Below, one piece after another: positions 20,401-28,841 of a stretch of 28,841 bases of DNA. Within the stretch, counting starts at the first letter, position 1. Every line of letters starts with the position of its first letter. Under the pieces are notes generated by a model. The model did no database searches, had not been told where the DNA came from, and saw nothing but the letters and a program-made list of their open reading frames with translations. The translations under genes were made by a program, and so were the position numbers. This DNA is from Sphaeroforma arctica JP610 (Eukaryota; Opisthokonta; Ichthyosporea; Ichthyophonida): the NCBI RefSeq assembly GCF_001186125.1, contig NW_014040323.1, positions 69,527 through 98,367 of the forward strand. Direction: 5' to 3'.

Positions 20401-23400
20401 GAGGCGTGAATTGACCATTCCTTTCTTGTTATTATACGCACGTGTAACAGGTATCAGAGTGTACCGATGACTTCGACATAATCTGCGAGTCGTGTGCAGA
20501 AGATTATAGCGGAAATGCGTGCGGATATGTTAATGTGGCATTCCAGACCCAAATGTCGGCGCAGGGTGTGCTCAATCAGACCGAAATACTTTTGAATTCG
20601 TGGTCCAGCGGAAGGTGAGTGGTCTTGATATCATGCCTGATGATATGCGATGTATTACTGCAGTATACCCAAATAGTGTTATACAGCTTTTGTCCTTGTA
20701 CTGAAATGAGTGGCCCTGGAATCATGCCTGATGAATTGTGATGTATTGCCGTAGTATAATCCAATAAGTGTTGTACAGCTTGTCCTGGTACTAACTTTTC
20801 TCTTGCTACCCGTACCACAGTGACATAGAAATACACGTGGCCGAGAACCGTCGCCGCGCCGAAGATGGTGTCGTGACACTCAACTTTACACGCTCGTCTG
20901 CCGATGTTTTGGAGTACGCTATGCAGTCAACGAACAACCGAGCTTCTCTTGCCGCAACAACCGAATCCACTGCTCTTCGGATCGCGAACGAGGAACCAGT
21001 GGATTTGGATACGAAGTACGTACCCTAGCCTTATCTGCCTTTGATGTAGCAGTCCAAGAAGATTGTACCAACCGCACATTGTTGATACGATACCAGGAGT
21101 GAATGCGATTATCCGGACTAACCCATTTTAATATTGTCTTTGCGTTACCCCATGGCAGCGATGACAGCCTCTCGGCCGGAGCGATAATCGGCATTGTAGC
21201 CTGCGTGTTACTTGTGCTGTGCTTTGTTGCGGGGCTCATCGCGTTCTGTATGTACCGCAAAAGACAGCGCCAGGCCAAGAAAGCAAGAATCCATCCCCTG
21301 TTCAATCTTCCGGCCAATCTCCTGAAACGTAAGTTGAAATGCAATACAGCACGAGGGCGTATATGCTTCACTTTCAAAAATGTCGCAATGCCCACACACA
21401 GCTGCTGCTGCCCATTTTTCTTCCACACTTGTACCCATGTATAGCTGATGACGGCCTTAGATCCGAGGACACCATATTTCCACAGTTACAATGTTGAACT
21501 ATAATAAGCTTCGCACATCGATCTCAACTCGTGTGTGCAATCTGTACAGGAATCAACGATGCGGATGCTATGGTAGTGCGACAGAAGGCGCGAGAAAGTG
21601 GCGAAGACATCGACCCGAAGCGACTCAAAGTGGTGCAGAAGCTGGGTGGTGGAAACTTTGGAGAGGTGTTCTTTGCAATGCTCAAGGATAGTCACGGTCG
21701 AGAATCCCCTGTGGCTGTTAAACAATTAAATGACCGCCAATCCGAAGAGGCTAAGGATGTATTTTTCGAAGAAGCGGTATGTACAGTCGCATGGGTCGAG
21801 TGGGAGACGCTGTATAAGAAATCAGTCAATTGGCGTACGATCTCTCTTTTAGATACGAAGCCGGATGCCTTCTTGTCCATATACTGATTTGCTGTTAAAA
21901 ATCTTCATGTCCAGAACTTGATGAAAAGCATCAATCATGCGAATGTGTTGGATTGTATCGGAATCAGCAAAGGGCCACCAGGAGCTATCATTATGGACAT
22001 CATGGTGCTCGGTGATCTCCATACTTATCTGAGTTCCCAGTAAGAATACATTCTAGTCATTCCTCCTACCGTGCACTCTGTCTATGATTGCTCAACATAA
22101 TCTCAGCGTTCTGTATAGCAATCCAGTCACTTGTTCAATTTGGTGTATGCTTCAATATGTTGGCGCGTCGCTGTCAAATTGGCTACGTATTCTCCTGACT
22201 GTATTTTCATGGCCAGTTTCTAACTACAAGATCATCTCAAACCTTAGGTTCGATCGAGAGGAGCCTGTCACGATTGCGGAGAAGTACCATTTGTCATATC
22301 AAATCGCCAGCGGAATGAACTATCTGCAGAGCCAGGGGATCGTGCACAGAGACCTGGCCACCAGAAATTGCATGTTGTCACTAGCAGGACCCGTAAGTTG
22401 GATGTGTCATTCTCTTTCAAGTTTTGCATGCACTCCTTTCCTACCCTATTGCAAATGTGATTGGGTGTGATATGTGTTTGTAATACCGTGCTCAGAGGGT
22501 TTTCGAGTTTTGCCTGCACTCCTATTATATTGCAAATGTGATCGGGTGTGATATGTGCCTGTAATACCGTTGCTCTAGATGTTTGAGTATTTCTAGTACA
22601 TGCTCACGACTGGATATGCTGTTGTCCCTATGTACTCACACTGTACTTGTTTTTTTGGATTGAATCTCACCTACAGAATACCCTCGGCTACCCCACATTG
22701 AAAGTTGCGGACTTCGGGCTGTCGCGAGTGATCGACGCTGACACCAGCGACTATGTAATGGAATCCAAAACCAGTCTACCCTTTCGTTGGTTGTCTCCTC
22801 GCGCTATGCTGGAGGTATGTATAGTACGTGAGATGAGTGCGACTTCCCATATACCTTCAAAATCGTTTGGTCGGGGGCCGGGGAAGTGTTCGGTGCCCTC
22901 GTGGCTACTGTCACAGAATGCAGTTTCTGAGACCTGTTCCAACTGATTCGATATATATGATACTACCAAGCGCACTCGATCTATCATTGTAACATCCCAA
23001 TTGCAATACATTGGATACTAATCTATTCGCATTATATTTGCGTAGGGCCGCTTTTCATCGGCATCGGATGTCTGGTCTTACGGTGTGACACTGTGGGAGC
23101 TCTTCAGCAATGCCGAAGAGATACCATACAAAGGTGTCAACATGTTTGCAATCTTATCCAAACTGCAAGCCGGCGATCGGCTGGAGAGGCCCGACCAGTG
23201 CCCAAAGGTGAGCGGATGGGTTTTGCATAACTTTGTGCACATGGGAAAAATACAGTGAATTGCGGGCACATATTGACACGACGGGGGCAAAAGGTTTCAT
23301 ACTTATGATTGAGAGACGTGCTAATATAATTCATTGGAAACTTGTGAATTTTGAATAAGAGATGTACTACAACTCATTGGTGTCTAACTACATGTTATGT

Positions 23401-24894
23401 TGTCTGCACATGGAATAGGATGCGTACGATCTTATGAGTGCCTGCTGGAAGATCAAGCCCGAAAACAGACCAGAATTCGATACACTGGAACGCGACTTCG
23501 CCTACTTGTTTGTGCCACAATGCAGCGTGCCGGTCATGGTGGAGGTATGTTTTGCAGCCTATGCCATGTTTAAGTTTTTCGTCTATGCCATGATTAGGCT
23601 TTGCTGCCTATGCTCATGTTTAGGTTTTTCGTCTATGCCATGATTAGATTTTGCTGCCTATGCTCATGTTTAGGTTTTTCGTCTATGCCATGATTAGATT
23701 TTGCTGCCTATGCTTATGTTAGGTATACTCCACCCTATCGCCCCATGTGTCGAGTTTGTCACGCGCAAGTGCTCGTTAGAATGGTTTGGCAGAGCTTCAT
23801 TTCGCAATGTCCTCGTGAACATGAGGCGCACATGAACTGCACTTCACTAAATTTAGCTGTGTCAATACTGGCTGTGCTAAGTAGTCTTTTTAGACGAATC
23901 ACAATCCCGTTTAGCAGCAACGAGTAACCGAATCCAAAAATATTAGTTTGAGACTTCTCCAATAACTCACTCGCTATCTATTGCAGACAAGCCCGGATGG
24001 CTCTATCGTCATCATCGAGGGTCGTGACAAGAGAAAGTTCATGGATACGGGCAGGCTCGTAGCCGAGGGCAGAGGTAAAGTAACTGTCTGAACCCCTATT
24101 GTTAAACTTATTTATTGACCACTGGTATCGAGGTGGTTTTTCTGCTGTGTCAATACCATGGAGCAGAATTTTTCTAGCTTGTACCTGTCGCAGCAGCTTA
24201 ACCGATCACTAAACTTTTTTTCTTCTCTCAGTAATGGGATACGATGAGGAACCAGAGGTCCCTGTTTACGATGATGTTAATTTCAAATCGGACGAATCAA
24301 CTAAGAAGGTATGAGTGCCATTTGGATTAATTTGCCGGTTTGAGAGACAAAGTAACAGAGTAAACCGGTTCATATATTGAGTTATTACTGTTGTTGCCCC
24401 ACCACTATATGACATACTACTGAGTTGAGTGCAATAACTTGCACCTCTATATATGTCATACTACTGAGTTGAGTACAATCACTTGCAAACTTCTTACTCG
24501 CATCTAAGCAAAGTTCTGAAAGCTCAGTTGTCTATTTCGATCTCTAAATCCGGATTTTAATTGCAACTAAATACCTCAATGTGACACACAGTTAAACGGC
24601 CAGAACAGCCATGGTCTGGCAAAGGGTTACGAAAATGTTCATGGCGCGGACGCCAAAAACAAAGCCGACGAGCTGTACGACGATGTACACGGCGCCAATC
24701 TTCCGTCGATGGCAAGAGATTACTCTAACATGCCACCCTCGAGAGGCTCGCTGATGCCTGACGAGCCTGAGAAGTTGTACAATTGGAGTGGTGCGAAATT
24801 GGGTGATACGGCCGTGAGCAGTCCACAACGAAACTTGCCGATTGACAGTCTAGCACGAATGCTCAAGGATGGAGACGAGGCGCACCTGGTTTAA
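14442..24894 (+). CDS. Receptor tyrosine kinase with beta-helix ectodomain (about 29 exons)
   Basis: Exons rebuilt from splice sites and phase: 14442-14604, 14901-15044, 15160-15343, 15439-15541, 15871-16020, 16167-16305, 16429-16511, 16785-16962, 17022-17054, 17188-17586, 17759-17833, 17960-18249, 18407-18551, 18690-18904, 19130-19396, 19607-19755, 19968-20208, 20451-20614, 20821-21015, 21159-21328, 21550-21776, 21915-22039, 22248-22392, 22677-22814, 23046-23207, 23419-23544, 23987-24074, 24232-24308, 24592-24894. The sum is 4,878 bases, about 1,625 residues plus stop. From exon 4 on, except the 33-base exon 17022-17054, every junction keeps phase. Less certain are the exon 1 donor (14684 is a stronger site but breaks phase), the end of exon 2, the start of exon 3 (15163 also works) and the 33-base exon. 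The start ATG precedes a signal peptide (about residues 1-22, hydrophobic [13 protein letters not shown]). Order: beta-helix, Cys-rich stalk, juxtamembrane domain, one membrane helix, tyrosine kinase, tyrosine-rich tail. It should sit in the plasma membrane and phosphorylate tyrosines, but the substituted APE motif leaves activity open. The ligand is unknown. Confidence 0.9.
14901..18551 (+). other. RTK ectodomain: parallel beta-helix of Pmp-like repeats
   Basis: Exons 2-13 encode about 640 residues (near 55-695) of short repeats in which a GGAI-type turn alternates with FxxN. GGA-type examples are [77 protein letters not shown] and GGALYVQ. FxxN examples are FKGN, FHNN, FSGN, FDSN, FRHN, FTMN, FIAN, FNGN and FTNN. 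This is the hallmark of chlamydial polymorphic membrane protein repeats (Chlam_PMP) and pectin-lyase-like right-handed beta-helices. The N-terminal part ([26 protein letters not shown]) fits the first coils of such a fold. Many NxT/S sites suit an exported glycoprotein. The fold is inferred from the repeats; the bound ligand is unknown. Confidence 0.85.
18690..20614 (+). other. RTK ectodomain: cysteine-rich stalk
   Basis: Exons 14-18 encode about 340 residues (near 696-1,040) dense in cysteine. Units such as [16 protein letters not shown] look like EGF or laminin-EGF-type modules. Others ([42 protein letters not shown]) resemble TNF-receptor or furin-like cysteine pairs. They probably form a disulphide-rich rod between the beta-helix and the membrane. 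The exact module count is not fixed by eye. Confidence 0.7.
20547..21015 (+). other. RTK juxtamembrane extracellular domain, unassigned
   Basis: The end of exon 18 and exon 19 encode about 90 residues without cysteine after [22 protein letters not shown], then [29 protein letters not shown] and [11 protein letters not shown]. Alternating strand-like and helix-like parts just outside the membrane resemble the position of a SEA-type domain, but the GSVVV cleavage motif is absent. I do not recognise the family. Confidence 0.45.
20615..20793 (+). repeat. Two-copy tandem duplication filling an RTK intron
   Basis: Two copies of about 90 bases (near 20615-20704 and 20706-20793) make up most of the intron after exon 18. 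Copy 1 begins with the working donor GTGAGTGG. The matching place in copy 2 reads ATGAGTGG, so the duplicated donor has lost its GT. Confidence 0.75.
21159..21328 (+). other. RTK transmembrane helix and basic juxtamembrane segment
   Basis: One exon encodes the single membrane pass, [20 protein letters not shown] followed by LIAFCMY, near residues 1,112-1,138. A strongly basic stop-transfer stretch ([11 protein letters not shown]) sets the kinase on the cytosolic side. Confidence 0.9.
21550..23544 (+). other. RTK tyrosine kinase domain
   Basis: Six exons encode the kinase (about residues 1,190-1,465). Seen in order are the glycine loop LGGGNFGEV, the VAVK lysine, the alpha-C glutamate ([17 protein letters not shown]), the catalytic loop HRDLATRN (tyrosine-kinase type), the DFG magnesium motif, [11 protein letters not shown] in place of the P+1/APE segment, [15 protein letters not shown] and the C-lobe [20 protein letters not shown] and the xPxRW segment place it among tyrosine kinases. 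The usual APE glutamate is arginine (codon CGC). The other catalytic residues are present. Confidence 0.92.
22421..22577 (+). repeat. Two-copy duplication in the intron after the HRD exon
   Basis: About 72 bases at 22421-22493 recur at 22506-22577 with few changes. Shared words include GCAAATGTGAT, GGGTGTGATATGTG and GTAATACCG. Noncoding. Confidence 0.75.
23552..23720 (+). repeat. 50-bp minisatellite in an RTK intron, about 3.4 copies
   Basis: A 50-base unit containing GTTTTTCGTCTATGCCATGA-like sequence repeats head to tail with few changes directly after the donor of exon 26. The first unit is the most diverged and the last is cut short. Confidence 0.85.
23987..24894 (+). other. RTK C-terminal tail with phosphotyrosine docking motifs
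   Basis: Three exons encode about 155 residues without a fold. Tyrosine motifs are [36 protein letters not shown] and LYNWSG. YENV and YSNM match the pYxN pattern bound by GRB2-type SH2 domains, and the YDDV word occurs twice. These are probable autophosphorylation sites that recruit SH2 adaptors. This is known logic for animal RTKs and inferred here. Confidence 0.75.
24404..24488 (+). repeat. Two-copy tandem duplication in the last RTK intron
   Basis: Two units of about 42 bases share CATACTACTGAGTTGAGT and ACTTGCA with few differences. Noncoding. Confidence 0.7.
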
Positions 24895-25069
24895 GAATAG
24901 CACAACTAAATAAGTAGCATGTAGGCATATTAGTGGTCAGAGGTTGGGAACACGTAGACTCGACTGTCTGAAGCAGACTTAAATTACTCAAATATCAATT
25001 AGTATCAATAATCAATATCAATCAATCCGGTAAATCAGATCGAACACAGACAGCACTTTCCAATTGCAT

Positions 25070-25075
25070 AATAAA
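25070..25075 (+). terminator. Candidate polyadenylation signal of the RTK gene
   Basis: AATAAA lies 175 bases past the RTK stop codon (24892-24894) in AT-rich sequence. It is the only canonical hexamer I see between the two converging genes on this strand. Confidence 0.55.
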
Positions 25076-25297
25076 ATGGAGAAAAATACATATCACAACA
25101 TCCACTACATGAGACTTGCAGATTCAATTTCCCGCGTATGGTATCACAGTTGGCGAAAATTAACACGACACGACTAGAATTGACATATGAAAGTGGAATT
25201 TGATACTAATCAACGGAACAATTTGTTGACTGGGTCATGAGGCCCATGCACCGAGTAGTACGGGCTTCTCTATAGATGCTCTCTAACAAATTATCGA

Positions 25298-25320
25298 GTG
25301 CGAATCAGACAGATTCGCAC
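25298..25320. repeat. Perfect hairpin between converging genes
   Basis: GTGCGAATC and GATTCGCAC form a nine-base stem around the loop AGACA. It lies about 400 bases past the RTK stop and 295 bases past the PPxY-gene stop. It might serve RNA 3'-end formation or block read-through; role unknown. Confidence 0.6.
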
Positions 25321-25614
25321 CCACAAGATAACGATATATGGATGTTTTTAATTGCTACGCGTTGTGTTGTAGTGTGGTGTCTAGACATCTGGCAGCGCCC
25401 CTCCTTCTTCATTCCCCAATTCATAAAACTACTACTCGATTCCAAAATCTTCATGAGAGACTCGTGCCGATTGGCGTTGCAGGAGATGCCGCATTGCACA
25501 ATTCCTCTAAGCTCTGGGCCTTTCACGTATTTAGAAGGGGCCAACGAACCGTGAATTCCATCTGACAAAAGCAGTACCTGCTAGTCCCAGAGCACACTTT
25601 CCCTCGCACCCGTG

Positions 25615-27529
25615 TTATGCATATAAGTGCGGAACCGTTCTAGGCGAAGCCCTCACCATGACCTGAACCTTATTTTCCTTTTTGGGACCAGTAATGCTAC
25701 GACCAATGCCTTCGGCTCCCTTCCCGGTGCACCTGCTGGCCTGATCGACACGTTTATCTGCTTTCTCCTTGCGCGTATGTCTGTCTGAGCTTGTACGCCT
25801 CGTGGGTGGTTGGACAGTGGCAGATACGCACCTCACTATCACCCGTTTTTGCTCTTGTGCTATTTTCTCTATCAACCCCGATGCCATTGTTCCGGAAAAA
25901 TCCACGTTCGACAGTAAACCCGTGCTACCGAGCGCTGCCCTGTCTACCGTCCGATATTCTGCTGATGTATTGTACGAGAAGTCCCGATCCCGCATTTCTT
26001 GGCCGGCTGCTTTTCTACTCGTCTCCCCGCTACTCCCAGTACTGACTGTCCCTTTCAGTGTGTGAGGGGAGTGGGAGTGGAGTCTGAGGCTGACAAAGGA
26101 CGAAAGAATTTTCGGACTGGTTGTTGTGCTTCTGCACTTACGCATGTCGATTTCATCTTTCGACTTGCTCACGCTACTCGGCCGTGAACGGTAAGGACTG
26201 TGGCCCTCGCCATCGCTGGCACAAGCGTGCGTCGGTGTATCAATTCTGATCTCGGATCCAGGAAATCGCTCAGTACTTCTCTTGCCCTCCATAACCCCTC
26301 CTATACAGCAGCTGCTAGCGTCATTCAACCCGTCATTCATTCGCTTCAGACTGTATCCTCGAGACAACGGGTGGGGCCTAGCTGCATATCCGCCATGACT
26401 AACTCTCCTGATAGAACAATCCCCGGTGCTAGTGGCCGAAGCATTTGCTGTGCCAAGACCACCGCGCGCGTCTCGCTCCCCACCACTCCTACCACCACGG
26501 CCCGTGTCTAAATCCCCAGAGATGTCTTCTTGCAACTTACTCGCAGACCTAGCTGCACTGCTAAGGAGAACCATAGGACTGCTCGTCTTCCGATGCACAC
26601 CCCTATTTGCTTCGATCGAGTTCGGCCTACCGCCTGAATGGGTACGCGTACAGGAGATTTTGTCGCTGCCAGGTCTGTAGTCTACATATCCATCACTGGC
26701 AACGGCAGCTAAATGCTCAACCGTGCCGGAGTGTTTGACTAAATGGCTAGCCGTGCGTTGTGTATTTCTACCTGCGGACGTTTCATTCGTACCTGAACTA
26801 CCAATACTAATCCCTCGAGCTACATATTGATAACTCTTGCGCCTAGGGTCCTTATCCGTCATGTGAATATTATCTTCAGACGTTTGAACGGCACCATTCC
26901 TCGGCTGTTCCATCAGAAAAACTGGGTACTCTCCACTCTCGGACGAGAGACACTGGGCAGAGTGTCTCGCCACGTGGTCGTATTCCCTGACAGAGCTCGA
27001 GCTGAGAGCGAAATCAACCATGGCAACACCAGACCGGATACTGTTCAGGTCCTCTTCTACATACGCGCTATCTACGCGAGTGCTCAGGCTATCCGCTTGG
27101 TCGCCTCTCGGCTTATCATCCTGCACACAGTGTTGCTTAGTAAGCGCTGGCGTGTCCGCGAGAATCTGCTGGTTCTCACATCCACGACCGCGCCCTAAAA
27201 AATCACAGCTCTCATCAGTGTTATGGCCTTCCGAGGGGGCCAAGCTCCTGTCATTCTCCATGCTTGCCTCGGCTTGTTTATTCTGTGCTTCTTCGGTCAT
27301 TCGATGAAAGTCTTCGTATGTGGGTGGTTTATAAGACGCTTGTGTATGACTACTACTGACTGCCTCCATGGAGTTCGCATCACTGTTCGTGGTCGATCGA
27401 TCGCCATAGTAGGTCTCTTTCTCTCTGGGGATATGTTGTAGAGCCGCGATGCGAGCGTTTTCGCTTTGAATTGCTGCCCTTTGTTGCAATGCAAGAGCTT
27501 GAGCAGCGCTGCCTTGATGCGAGTAGTGG

Positions 27530-27564
<35 letters not shown>

Positions 27565-28068
27565 GAGTGTGAATTCATACTCCGGAGGATCTGCCAATTC
27601 GTTCATATTGGATTCCTCTGTTGCATGTCGTTGCAAGCAAGAAAGAAACAACTATTAGATGAGTTTCGTTCGCTTTGGCAGATTTCGCTGTGCTATCAGT
27701 GTAGGCGAGGTACCAGACTAGCTTCATAGAAATCCTATTCAAAATTTGTGTTTCTTTCATATCGTAGTTTAGGCCCATCGACCAGAAACGACAATAAAAA
27801 AATTAAGAAACGACCGAAGCACGCACGACCACGACCCACTTTCAGCGAGAAACAAATGCAAGTGCCGGGTGGTGTATACCTGTATACGTGGGCGGCACAC
27901 TAGCTACTTGCGCGTGCTTGAGAATTTTAGTTAGACACATCAAAAAAGGAACCAGTGCGCTGGGTGGGTCAAATGTGAGACTGAATATCGCCCGCTCCGG
28001 GACTCCATCTTCCAGTTCTAGGAATCCTTTTAATTTGTTTCTGCGACCGAACCAATCCTGTGTTTTGG
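25615..28068 (-). CDS. Disordered PPxY-motif protein, 3' part of gene
   Basis: Two exons are supported: 28068-27880 and 27617-25615, joined over a 262-base intron (donor ACAG|GTATAC, acceptor AACAG|AGG). Both boundaries are phase 1, so the frame runs on without loss. The upstream exon has its own acceptor (TGCGTACAG) and phase 1, so more exons lie upstream that I could not find; the 5' end is open. If only the last exon is coding, the first ATG is at 27606, giving 663 residues. The protein has three PPxY motifs: VPPTYT in the upstream exon, and DPPEYEF and KPPTYEDF in the last exon. PPxY binds WW domains, for example of NEDD4-type ubiquitin ligases or YAP-like proteins. A 12-asparagine run and long Ser/Arg/Gly-rich stretches follow, with no membrane helix. 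PPxY clusters near a folded part recall alpha-arrestin tails, but no arrestin fold is visible. Function is not assigned. Confidence 0.6.
27529..27565 (-). repeat. (AAC)12 coding microsatellite
   Basis: On the minus strand 12 AAC codons give a polyasparagine run in the PPxY protein, between the PPEY and PPTY motifs. Length is likely to vary. On the plus strand it yields a spurious valine run. Confidence 0.9.
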
Positions 28069-28841
28069 CTGTACGCAGAAATCTGGCCGGCGAGCAGTAG
28101 ATGATAATAATAGATATGAGCCGCGTACGACTAATGCGGAGTATTCTACATTTAGAGATTATCAACTTGATGAGATATACGTATAAGAAATTGGAGTGCG
28201 ACAGTAGCGACATGGAAAGTCATGACATAAATTTCGAATATAGAGCAAAAGATCTTCAAATAGGTATCTTCCTATCCGGAATGCCTACTACTACTGATGT
28301 TTACCTCCGAGAAACGCGACATTCTAAGATTCGATCGCAAAATTGTAAATATAGTCCCATACTTGATTTTCTGCCGGAATCAAGAAAATAGTTCAAGTGA
28401 ACTTCAAAAGCGCGTAATGCATTGACCACTCTCAGCATAAAAGCCTACCTATTAAGCTGGAAGACGAAGTTCCTAAACTGCGATGCCTTAACAGTATTGA
28501 CGAATACAACTCTTCGATTTGTCACGATTATTCCGCCACGACCTATCTGCGTATATTTTGCAGTTTTGATCTTCAGTCTCACGTTTCCATGACTGTGTGT
28601 GAAGCGACAAAGTCAAAGATGAAAACCATGGCATTGTATGCCCTGAAGCGCATTCGTTCAACCACAACTTAATCAATATATAATCATCAGGAACTTTGAT
28701 CAAGAAAACAAATTGTTGATATGCACCTGAATGTAATTACTACAAGGTATGTATGATAGCTAATGAATCTAACGAGAAATCCAAAAGTATATCTATATAT
28801 TAATATATATATATTTATGTATACATATATACATATATACG
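28069..28841. other. Upstream flank of the PPxY gene, 5' exons not found
   Basis: The minus strand should carry earlier exons of the PPxY gene, since its first visible exon starts with an acceptor in phase 1. I see a donor-like GAG|GTAAAC near 28304 and a frame at 28703-28488, but neither joins in phase with confidence. A plus-strand frame at 28101-28391 has no support. The last 50 bases are a TA microsatellite. Confidence 0.4.

Larger units (their letters stand above)
24895..25614. other. Gap between converging genes
   Basis: The region holds the RTK 3' UTR from the left and the 3' side of the PPxY gene from the right. A minus-strand open stretch (25582-25305) follows an acceptor-like TAG and could be a further 3' exon of the PPxY gene. 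It reads VLLLSDGIHGSLAPSKYVK, later GISCNANRHESLMKILE, and its phase would suit the donor ATG|GTGAGG near 25660. Without transcript data this stays a possibility, and I assign no function. Confidence 0.4.

Noticed and set aside
22247-22258. GGTTCGATC, like a tRNA B box
   Set aside because: It is inside a kinase exon, and no tRNA cloverleaf or A box fits around it.
25769-27441. Plus-strand frames opposite the PPxY protein, and the valine run at 27466-27729
   Set aside because: These are shadows; the valine run is the reverse of the coding AAC repeat.
27607-27651. TTG start of the PPxY frame at 27651
   Set aside because: The stretch reads as intron 3' end (pyrimidine-rich, AACAG acceptor), and the upstream exon joins in phase.
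28101-28391. Plus-strand frame of 96 residues
   Set aside because: No recognisable motif, AT-rich codons and no neighbouring exons in phase.

Overview
The window is nuclear DNA of a eukaryote. It shows dense spliceosomal introns with GT-AG borders, long AT-rich intergenic stretches full of (TA)n and (GT)n microsatellites, a DNA-transposon relic and one 20-base run of N. A receptor tyrosine kinase (RTK) with a novel-looking ectodomain sits beside a seven-transmembrane (7TM) RGS protein. This combination suggests a unicellular relative of animals, and an ichthyosporean of the Sphaeroforma type fits best. That assignment is inference from gene content; no marker gene confirms it.

Layout. (1) 387-5342, minus: a single-exon gene for a 7TM protein fused to a C-terminal RGS domain, i.e. 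a receptor-like regulator of heterotrimeric G proteins. (2) 5343-9298: microsatellites, an inverted repeat and the decayed 5' part of a pogo/CENP-B-like transposase gene. (3) 9299-10453, minus: a single-exon gene for a secreted cysteine-rich protein with a TATA box just upstream. (4) 10454-14441: about 4 kb without a recognisable gene, holding satellites, palindromes and the assembly gap. (5) 14442-24894, plus: a gene of about 29 exons for an RTK of roughly 1,625 residues. I rebuilt it exon by exon from splice sites and codon phase. It has a signal peptide, about 15 coils of a parallel beta-helix (GGAI/FxxN repeats as in chlamydial Pmp proteins), a cysteine-rich stalk, an unassigned juxtamembrane domain, one membrane helix, a tyrosine kinase domain and a tyrosine-rich tail. 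(6) 24895-25614: a short gap between converging genes, with a perfect hairpin. (7) 25615-28068, minus: at least two exons of a long disordered protein with three PPxY motifs. Its 5' end was not found.

How they fit. The RTK and the 7TM-RGS are both plasma-membrane signalling proteins, one acting through phosphotyrosine and the other through G-alpha GTPase control. The PPxY protein looks like a ligand of WW-domain proteins such as NEDD4-type ubiquitin ligases. Nothing in the sequence shows that they act together. The most notable object is the RTK: its ectodomain is a bacterial-autotransporter-like beta-helix, its APE-motif glutamate is replaced by arginine, one intron appears to use a GC donor, and its tail carries pYxN-type docking sites.
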